Origin: Candidatus Hydrogenedentota bacterium | GTDB taxonomy: Bacteria; Hydrogenedentota; Hydrogenedentia; Hydrogenedentales; SLHB01 | DNA: 6,563 bases | Reading direction: 5' to 3' | NCBI GenBank assembly: GCA_003557825.1 | Contig: PWNM01000640.1 | Coordinates: 1-6,563 of the forward strand | Part shown: piece after piece, positions 1 to 5,300 of the stretch | Layout: each line of letters starts with the position of its first letter | How positions within the stretch are numbered: position 1 is the stretch's first letter | Position numbers and translations under genes: made by a program | Notes under the pieces: model-generated | Seen by the model: the letters and a program-made list of their open reading frames with translations, nothing else | Database searches by the model: none | What the model was told of the DNA's origin: nothing

Positions 1-1158
1 GAGATCGAAATCGTCGAACCAGATTCCCCCCCAGGGTTCGAATCTCCAATCGACCCGACTGCCGGCGAACCTACTGACTCGGATAGACCCTCTGCGGAGG
101 TAGGCGAGCCCTCCCCAACCATGGAGGAAGTCGATACGCCCGACATTGATCGGGCCACTTTACGGGATATTGTCGAAACCCAACAGCTTGCCGCACAGGC
201 GAATTCAGACGCCCAAAAGCAGATTGAGGAATGGGCTCGATTGCCCGAGGATACAGCCCGGAGTGTGGCTCTAGCAGCGGGTTCCTCACCAGGCGCCATT
301 ATCGCGGCAGCCCAATCGTTGGGACATTCTGAGCGTGAGCTTTATCTTGTGACGGCGGCGGGCCAGATGAACGAGCATCCAGGTGCGCGGATGGCCTTGG
401 CCCAGACTTATTACGTGCAGCCAGAACGAATCGATGCGGCATTTGAAGAAGTGGATAAGCTGTACGAACTCGACCCGCAAAATGCGCTACCCTACTATAT
501 CGAGGCCAAATTACGACTCGATGCCGGTGATGTGGAAGGAGCGCTTGCCCTACTGGAGCAAGCTGCGCAACTGGATATGGCCACGGCCTATGGGTTGGAC
601 TCAGCGCAATTTCAAGAAGAGGCATTGTTGGCGGCAGGATGGACCCCCAAGACGGCCCAGCTCCTCAGCGCTTTGACCGCAGGAAGCGAGGAATACGACT
701 TTCTTTACGGCTTGGGCGTTGATCTGTTAGACTATGGACAGAAATTTGCCCAAGCGGATGATTTTTATGCGGCTGAACAAGTTTTCGAGTCCGTAATGCG
801 ATTGGGGCATCAGCTCAATGAAGGCGCCGCGTTTGTGCCGGAGCTGATGGCAGCGCTGGATATCGAACGGTCCGCAGTTGAGATGCTGGGGGAGATCTAC
901 GCTGCCCTAGGTTCCGGACAAGGACTGCAGGCATTGGCAGATGAAGCCGGACGGCTTATGCAAAGCCTAGGCTATGTTAACGAATTCACGCAATCCTTAC
1001 AGGGGCTTTTTGCGGTTGAAGATGACCCGGAGTTTTGGGTGACCGTGTCCGATGTATTTATGGGGAAAGGTAGTGTTCCCGTGTTGGAGATGTTCTCTGG
1101 CTCCAACCTGGATATTCGACATGTTTTTCAGGAGATAGCCAGAGAACAAGCCCCGTAA
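1..1158 (+). CDS. C-terminal part of a protein with an acidic/proline-rich linker and a TPR-like helical domain (5' end outside window)
   Basis: The frame is open from base 1 with no start upstream, so this is the 3' end of a longer gene. An ATG at 121 lies in the same frame but has no good Shine-Dalgarno and sits inside the linker, so I do not take it as the start. Visible residues 1 to about 55 are rich in Pro, Glu, Asp and Ser (for example EPDSPPGFESP), typical of a disordered spacer. The rest is Ala/Leu/Glu-rich and helical. Visible residues about 125-200 resemble tetratricopeptide repeats: a pair of helices ending in YELDPQNALPYY, then AKLRLDAGDVEGALALLEQA, with the usual small-residue spacing. 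TPR domains mediate protein-protein contacts. No catalytic motif is visible and I cannot name the family. The missing N-terminus probably carries the defining domain. The TAA lies inside the stem-loop at 1153-1217, and no operon partner is evident downstream. Confidence 0.85.
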   Translation, partial: EIEIVEPDSPPGFESPIDPTAGEPTDSDRPSAEVGEPSPTMEEVDTPDIDRATLRDIVETQQLAAQANSDAQKQIEEWARLPEDTARSVALAAGSSPGAIIAAAQSLGHSERELYLVTAAGQMNEHPGARMALAQTYYVQPERIDAAFEEVDKLYELDPQNALPYYIEAKLRLDAGDVEGALALLEQAAQLDMATAYGLDSAQFQEEALLAAGWTPKTAQLLSALTAGSEEYDFLYGLGVDLLDYGQKFAQADDFYAAEQVFESVMRLGHQLNEGAAFVPELMAALDIERSAVEMLGEIYAALGSGQGLQALADEAGRLMQSLGYVNEFTQSLQGLFAVEDDPEFWVTVSDVFMGKGSVPVLEMFSGSNLDIRHVFQEIAREQAP

Positions 1159-1217
1159 AATGGAAGCATTGGGACGATAAAACACCCATTGAATCGCGCG
1201 CTGTTTGCATTTTACGG
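1153..1217 (+). repeat. Long stem-loop spanning the end of the upstream gene
   Basis: The arms CCGTAAAATG (1153-1162) and CATTTTACGG (1208-1217) are a perfect 10-bp inverted repeat. After one G/G mismatch, AAGCA (1164-1168) can pair with TGTTT (1202-1206, one G-U) for five more pairs. The 5' arm contains the TAA of the upstream gene. The 3' arm touches the -35 candidate of the peptide unit. A small inner hairpin TGGG/CCCA (1170-1173, 1185-1188) is possible. No U-tract follows, so this is not a classical intrinsic terminator. It could protect the 3' end of the upstream mRNA or regulate the next promoter. Confidence 0.6.
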
Positions 1218-1243
1218 ACAAATGGTTCACAATATTACATAAT
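1215..1243 (+). promoter_or_regulatory. Candidate sigma70-type promoter for the small-peptide unit
   Basis: CGGACA (1215-1220, four of six matches to TTGACA) and CATAAT (1238-1243, five of six to TATAAT) are separated by exactly 17 bp in an AT-rich stretch. Transcription would begin near 1250, leaving a 5' untranslated region of about 90 nt before the ATG at 1342. That leader contains a 10-bp palindrome TGTATATACA at 1284-1293. The promoter is inferred from consensus matching only. Confidence 0.4.
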
Positions 1244-1325
1244 TGCGCACGACTTGTGGGCCTGTGGAGGTCCGAGCAAGAAGTGTATATACAACGGCGA
1301 TGGCCGAAACAGTCGGAAGGAGAAG

Positions 1326-1333
1326 GGAGGTGA
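1326..1333 (+). promoter_or_regulatory. Very strong ribosome binding site that decides the start of small ORF 1
   Basis: GGAGGTGA is an eight-base match to the anti-Shine-Dalgarno end of 16S rRNA and lies 8 nt before the ATG at 1342. It favours this start over the in-frame ATGs at 1243 and 1300, which lack comparable sites. Confidence 0.75.
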
Positions 1334-1341
1334 AACGCCCT

Positions 1342-1488
1342 ATGAAACACACGAAGCAGCTTACGAAACCAGCGAAAGCGCAGGAGGTGGCCTGGATCCA
1401 GCTTAAGGACATCATTGCGCCGACCCAACTGAGTGATACGCAGGCGATGTGGCTTGCCGCTCAATGGGACAATTGGCTCCAGAAATAA
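1342..1488 (+). CDS. Small peptide 1 of three with a shared N-terminal motif (48 aa)
   Basis: This 48-residue ORF starts at the ATG behind a near-perfect Shine-Dalgarno; the frame extends to 1243 but the longer form has no ribosome site. It begins MKHTKQLTK, then PAKAQ, then VAW with Trp18. The same pattern opens the ORFs at 1667 and 1941. The second half (IIAPTQL, then a stretch with Trp37, Trp42 and Trp45) is a Trp-rich, probably amphipathic helix with almost no net charge before the terminal Lys. There is no hydrophobic signal peptide and no Cys. The conserved start and variable end resemble precursor peptides with a leader and a core, but no known family is recognised and function is unknown. 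It is the first gene behind the promoter candidate at 1215-1243. Alternatives are a small regulatory protein or a chance ORF; the shared motif argues against chance. Confidence 0.7.
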   Translation: MKHTKQLTKPAKAQEVAWIQLKDIIAPTQLSDTQAMWLAAQWDNWLQK

Positions 1489-1492
1489 TTAA

Positions 1493-1526
1493 GCGCGGTT
1501 TACACCTATCGCGATTTGAACCGTGC
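1493..1526 (+). repeat. Hairpin just after small ORF 1
   Basis: GCGCGGTT (1493-1500) pairs with AACCGTGC (1519-1526) over eight positions with one G-U, leaving an 18-nt loop. It begins five bases after the TAA of small ORF 1 and has no U-tract. It may stabilise the upstream message or lower read-through to the next ORF. The similar core GCGGTT/AACCGC recurs in the hairpin after small ORF 3. Confidence 0.4.
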
Positions 1527-1539
1527 GGAGGGAGACAAA

Positions 1540-1605
1540 GTGACGAAAGCCCATGTCGGGCACGCCTTTGTTTCCGCTAAGTGCTTAGCGAAAACTGTGG
1601 GTTAG
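1540..1605 (+). CDS. Possible 21-aa mini-ORF (GTG start), doubtful
   Basis: A GTG at 1540 follows the purine-rich GGAGGGAGA (1527-1535) at a usable distance and opens a 21-codon frame ending in TAG at 1603. The product would begin MTKAHVGHAF and end AKCLAKTVG. It lacks the M-[KR]-H...P-A-x-A pattern of the three neighbours. Apart from the ribosome-site-like purine run nothing supports expression, so it may be a leader peptide or chance. Its 3' part overlaps the inverted repeat at 1575-1590. The rest of the 1489-1666 gap holds nothing else that I recognise. Confidence 0.15.
   Translation: MTKAHVGHAFVSAKCLAKTVG
1575..1590. repeat. Perfect short palindrome, operator-like
   Basis: CGCTAAG-TG-CTTAGCG is a perfect 7-bp inverted repeat with a 2-bp centre, flanked by TTT on the left (one base away) and AAAA on the right. 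The centre is too short for a stable full RNA stem-loop, so a DNA-binding dimer site is the more natural reading. No regulator gene is visible in the window. Confidence 0.4.
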
Positions 1606-1652
1606 TTGTGTCAGTGTGCTGAACGCAACAGAGCTGACCAATCACCAATGTG

Positions 1653-1658
1653 AAAGGA
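1653..1658 (+). promoter_or_regulatory. Ribosome binding site that decides the start of small ORF 2
   Basis: AAAGGA lies 8 nt before the ATG at 1667, the same spacing as for the other two small ORFs. The in-frame ATG at 1616 has no such site, so 1667 is chosen. Confidence 0.55.
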
Positions 1659-1666
1659 TATGTGGG

Positions 1667-1867
1667 ATGAGGCATTTGAAGAACGTCTCGAAAACGACCG
1701 TTCCCGCTCGTGCGACTATAGTGGGGTGGTTCGTAGATCTGAAGACCGATCCGATTGGCCCTGGGGCCATCATGAGTCAAGGCAAACAACCCTACGTGGA
1801 TGCGCTCTGGAATCACGAGGGTTCCATCAACCCATCGAATGTCGATGACCTGGATCTGTTCCTTTAG
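1667..1867 (+). CDS. Small peptide 2 of three with a shared N-terminal motif (66 aa)
   Basis: The 66-residue ORF begins MRHLKNVSK, then TTV, then PARAT and VGW with Trp21, aligning directly with the starts of the ORFs at 1342 and 1941. Peptides 1 and 2 agree a little further, V-[AG]-W-[IF] followed by L-K. The remainder is different: a Gly/Pro turn (DPIGPGAI), then YVDALWNHEG with Trp48, then an acidic, Asn/Asp-rich end finishing DLDLFL. There is no signal peptide, membrane helix or Cys. The start was chosen for its ribosome site and because it brings the shared motif to the N-terminus; an upstream ATG at 1616 would add 17 residues without homology. An overlapping ORF on the opposite strand (1577-1897) is taken as a shadow. 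Function is unknown; a leader/core precursor is one hypothesis. It is the least certain of the three because its ribosome site is weaker and its C-terminus matches nothing known. Confidence 0.6.
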   Translation: MRHLKNVSKTTVPARATIVGWFVDLKTDPIGPGAIMSQGKQPYVDALWNHEGSINPSNVDDLDLFL

Positions 1868-1878
1868 TCTGGAGTCGT

Positions 1879-1898
1879 TGTGTGGGGCAGCCCACATA
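1879..1898 (+). repeat. Short GC-rich hairpin between small ORFs 2 and 3
   Basis: TGTGGG (1881-1886) and CCCACA (1891-1896) form a perfect 6-bp stem closed by the tetraloop GCAG, with one further G-U and one U-A pair outside. No U-tract follows, so termination is unlikely. It sits between the stop of small ORF 2 and the ribosome site of small ORF 3 and could tune relative expression. Confidence 0.4.
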
Positions 1899-1926
1899 GC
1901 ACTCTCTTAGGAATGGTTTTCCATGT

Positions 1927-1932
1927 AGGAGG
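1927..1932 (+). promoter_or_regulatory. Strong ribosome binding site of small ORF 3
   Basis: AGGAGG, continued as AGGAGGA, stands 8 nt before the ATG at 1941 in an otherwise A-rich spacer. This is a textbook ribosome site and supports real translation of the 69-codon frame. Confidence 0.75.
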
Positions 1933-1940
1933 AAATACAA

Positions 1941-2150
1941 ATGAAACATGTAGCTCACATTTCGAAGCGCATGCCGGCGCAAGCCCAACTTGATGATCTA
2001 TCCTGGCTGACAGCCGGTCCGAAGCTGAGCTTTGGGGCGAATGAACTTGGGGACATCGTTGTCCTGATTGGCAACCTTGCTGATGGCGTGACCGACTTGT
2101 GGACGCTTATGCCCAGCCAGGTTGGCAAGTCCGTAGGCCCCGTCGCCTAA
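1941..2150 (+). CDS. Small peptide 3 of three with a shared N-terminal motif (69 aa)
   Basis: The 69-residue ORF begins MKHVAHISK, then RM, then PAQAQ, then LSW with Trp22, matching the opening of the ORFs at 1342 and 1667. After Gly26-Pro27 comes a different C-terminal half: GANELGDIVVLIGNL (about residues 32-46), a strongly hydrophobic, Gly-containing stretch, then GVTDLWTLM with Trp54 and a Gly/Val/Pro tail ending GPVA. The hydrophobic part is too short and too interrupted by Asp for a confident membrane helix, but an amphipathic or bacteriocin-like helix is possible. There is no Cys and no N-terminal signal peptide. It is the last gene of the unit; two terminator-like hairpins follow within 100 bases. 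Product family unrecognised. Expression is well supported by the ribosome site, by the shared motif and by the terminators. Confidence 0.72.
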   Translation: MKHVAHISKRMPAQAQLDDLSWLTAGPKLSFGANELGDIVVLIGNLADGVTDLWTLMPSQVGKSVGPVA

Positions 2151-2181
2151 GACGCGTCGATTCTTTTATTTGGATGATAAT

Positions 2182-2206
2182 GCGGTTAAAAACCAACCGC
2201 TTTATT
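2182..2206 (+). terminator. First of two tandem terminator-like hairpins after small ORF 3
   Basis: GCGGTT (2182-2187) pairs with AACCGC (2195-2200) around the 7-nt loop AAAAACC, followed directly by TTTATT. The stem is short and the U-tract modest, so alone it would be a weak intrinsic terminator. Confidence 0.5.
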
Positions 2207-2210
2207 ACGC

Positions 2211-2250
2211 AATGAGCCGTGGGTATTTATCCTGCGGCTCATTTTCTATT
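2211..2250 (+). terminator. Second, stronger rho-independent terminator after small ORF 3
   Basis: AATGAGCCG (2211-2219) and CGGCTCATT (2235-2243) form a perfect 9-bp stem, with two extra G-C pairs possible inside the loop, followed by TTTTCTATT. This is a good intrinsic terminator that should separate the small-peptide unit from the acylase-like gene. Confidence 0.75.
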
Positions 2251-2291
2251 CGTACATTGAAATACCTACCTCCCCTTTTTTGATGTCATCC

Positions 2292-2300
2292 TGGGATAAT
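2292..2300 (+). promoter_or_regulatory. Weak candidate promoter (extended -10) for the acylase-like gene
   Basis: TGGGATAAT matches the extended -10 form TGnTATAAT with one mismatch in the hexamer GATAAT (2295-2300). No convincing -35 stands 16-18 bp upstream. Initiation near 2307 would leave about 54 nt before the ATG. It lies 50 bp after the terminator, where a new promoter would be expected. Confidence 0.3.
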
Positions 2301-2360
2301 AAAGGAGCCCTGCCTCCCGATTAGAGAAGATGTAGCGCGACCAAGCCTGATCATGGCACA

Positions 2361-5300
2361 ATGATGCCTATGCGAGCTTGTCTATATGGGATACTAGTTG
2401 CAGTATTGGTTGGCGGAGCGACGGCCGGGGGCCAAGAGCCCCAATCCATGTGGGACCATGTCACCATTTACCGCGACGAATGGGGAACGCCCCATATCTA
2501 CGCCGATTCAGTCGGTACTATGGCGTTCGGCTTTGGCTATGCCCAGGCCGAGGATCACCTCGAGGCCATGCTATTGGCCTATCGGGTGGCGAATGGCCGC
2601 GCAGCTGAAGTCCTTGGCGAGGCCTATGCCGCTTCCGACGAATTTGCCCTTATTATGGCCCACGGCGAACTGGCGCAAGAAGCCCTCGCTCATGCCGATC
2701 CCGTTACCCGTGAGCTTGCCGAAGGCTTTGCGATTGGCGTCAACGCCTGGATTGCCGACCATCCCGAGCGCACCCCCCCGTGGGCTGAAGGCGTCCGCCC
2801 AGCAGATATTCTAGCGTTGCTGCATTGCTATCTCATGAGTTTTGCGCCGTTCCATCTCCCCAAAACCTATCATCGTGAACCGGCGACACCGAGCGCCAAT
2901 GCCTGGGCTGTCGGTCCGTCCCAGTCTGCAACGGGCGAGGCGATGCTGTTCATCAATCCCCATGCAGACTACACCGGCCCGTTTCAATGGCATGAAGCGC
3001 ATCTTGTGACTCCTGGGCTTAACATCGCCGGAACTACGCTGTTCGGACTGCCGGTCATTATGCAGGGACACAACGGCGTATTGGGCTGGGCCTTGTCGCC
3101 CAATAAACCCAATACAGCCGATATATACGCCGAGCCCGAGATGCGGTGGGCTCCGCCGACTCCGGGTTCCATTGTATCGCCCATGCTGCAACGCCAGATG
3201 GAGGCGTTAATCGCAAGCTTGGCAATTCCCAAGCCGTTCTATGTGCGTCATGGCGACAGCCTGGAAGAGCGGGTTGCCTACCGCCTGGAAATGGCCAATG
3301 GACCCGTTGTCGGAAGCCATGCAGGCCGCAGTTGTTCCTATCGGGTAGCTGGGTACCGCGATTTTGGCGCGCTTCGGCAGTTTCTCGAAATGGGGCGGGC
3401 CCGAAATCTGGCGGGATTCCAGGAAGCCCTCGCCATGCATCAGATACCTTGCTTTCATGTCGTCTATGCCGATCAGGAAGGCAATATCTTTTACCTGTAC
3501 AATGCCAAAGTCGCCAATCGACTGGGTCCATCGGCATTTGAGGAGGATAACGACGACGATACCCAGGTGACGGTGCAGCTTGACTGGGATAGACCCCTGC
3601 CCGCTGAGGATAGCCGCTATGCCTGGGGCGAATTGGTTCCGGCAAGCCGCATGCCCGCGATTGTAAATCCCGCCTCCGGCTTTATCCAGGCCTGCGGAAC
3701 GCCGCCTTGGGGCGTGACTTCCGGAAATGAGATTCAACAGGCCGATTGGCCCCATTGGTTTGTACTCGACAACGATTCGTTTCGCGCCCGTCGTGCCCGC
3801 CATTTGCTTCGGATCGGCCCCCGTAGTTTCACCGATATACAATCCATGGCCTACGACATCCTGGTACCTTTTGCGGTTCGTGCGGTACCCAAGCTGCAAG
3901 AGATCGCAGAAACCAACGAGGGCCTTTTGGCGTCCCTTCATCCGGATGTTCCACAGGGTCTTGGAATCTTCGATGATTGGTCCTATGTAGCCGATGTGAA
4001 CAGTCCGGCCATGACGTTTTTCCACGTCTGGTGGTCGTCTTATCGGGCCCTTGTTCCTGATCATCGGAACGAATCCGCCCTAAAGGAGGCGTTCATTGAT
4101 GGGCGCCTGGATCCGCGACTCGCCCTAGAGGCTACCGATCGTGCCGCACGCATGATGCGCAACGAATTCGGATCGTTATCGGTTCCATGGGGGCAGGTGC
4201 ATACAGTCCGCCGGGGCCAACGTGAATCGTCCATCCCGGGTTCCCAGACCGGTCAGCCCCTGTTCCTTGCTGCGGACACCACTTTTCAGGACGGACGCTG
4301 GCGCATGACCGGAGGCTATGGTTTTGCTATGGCCGTCCGGTTTGGGCCCCGTGTCGAGGCGGTGAGTATGCTGCCTTTCGGCGCTTCCGAGAATCCCAAT
4401 TCCCCCCATTACGATGATCAGCTTGACCTGATGACCGAGCGTCGGTTTAAGGTCACCCGATTCTATCTCGATGATGTCCAGCGCAATGCCCGCAGCGGAT
4501 TTGGCCGAGTGGTGCAGCTTCGGGCACGAGGTTTGGCCGGTTCTGTGCAGATTCGTTCCCAGTATCCGGTGAAGGCCCGACTCGAGTCCAGCGTGACTGC
4601 CCCGGCTCCGCTTCCCGAGGGTCTCAGTCCTTATACGGTTTTCGTGACGCCCCGTCAGGAACCGGAGGAAATCCCAAGCCTTGTTGATCTCGAGATTTAC
4701 ATTCCCCCGGAGCTATTCCCGTTGGCTCGATTCTACGAATTGGGCGTGTATGCCTATGACGAAGAGGGTTATTGGCGACCCGTGGCGGCACAACGGGCCA
4801 ATCCCGAACAACGGACCCTGGTAGCTCGCGATGTTGGCCGAGCTACCTACGCTGTTTTGGGTCCCCCAACAGGAATCGAACAGGTCTTTGTGGATGAGCA
4901 GCCGCCTAGTCCGCTTATGCTTCGAACCTATGATTCCGATGAGTTTCGTGAACCGGAGATTCCCGCGGCGCCTTCGGTGGTTCAGTCGCCTTTGGAAACA
5001 GAGTCTGAGGGAGCCATCCCCGAGTTGCCCGTTCCGGATGTTGTGGATGGCCCGGCTCCGCTTTCGGATACGGATCTAGAACCTGATGAAGATACGCCGA
5101 CGGTTCCGGAGTTTCCTGAATCGGAACTGCCAACAGAATCAACCGGTCCCGCGATTGCTTGGGGACGGGTCGTTGAGTTGGTTCCACCCGGTATGGATGG
5201 ATTTATCCGTATTGCTGCTGAAGAACCCATTGGGGCTCGGCTCCGTGTGGAGTCCGAACCGCCCTCGGCCATACCGGAAGGGTTCACTGCCCTTTCCAAG

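Noticed and set aside
35..44. GGTTCGAATC, resembling the T-loop of a tRNA
   Set aside because: The flanking bases do not form a T-stem, there is no acceptor end, and the stretch lies within a continuous open reading frame.
1153..1217. Integron attC-type recombination site
   Set aside because: The arms lack the RYYYAAC and GTTRRRY core sites, and no integrase or cassette series is visible.
1243..1341. N-terminal extension of small ORF 1 to an 81-residue protein
   Set aside because: The ATG at 1243 overlaps the inferred -10 box and has no ribosome site. The ATG at 1342 has a near-perfect one and puts the shared motif at the N-terminus.
1577..1897. 106-residue ORF on the minus strand over small ORF 2
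   Set aside because: It has no recognisable domain, and the plus-strand frame has a spaced ribosome site and the motif shared with two neighbours. It reads as an antisense shadow.
1159..2360. A complete known RiPP or bacteriocin locus
   Set aside because: No modification enzyme, immunity protein, leader peptidase or ABC transporter is encoded in the window, and the peptides have no Cys or double-glycine leader end that would assign them to a known class.
3207..4064. 285-residue ORF on the minus strand inside the acylase-like gene
   Set aside because: The plus strand there encodes a clear S45-family sequence, while the minus-strand product shows no family features. Long antisense frames are common in GC-biased coding DNA.
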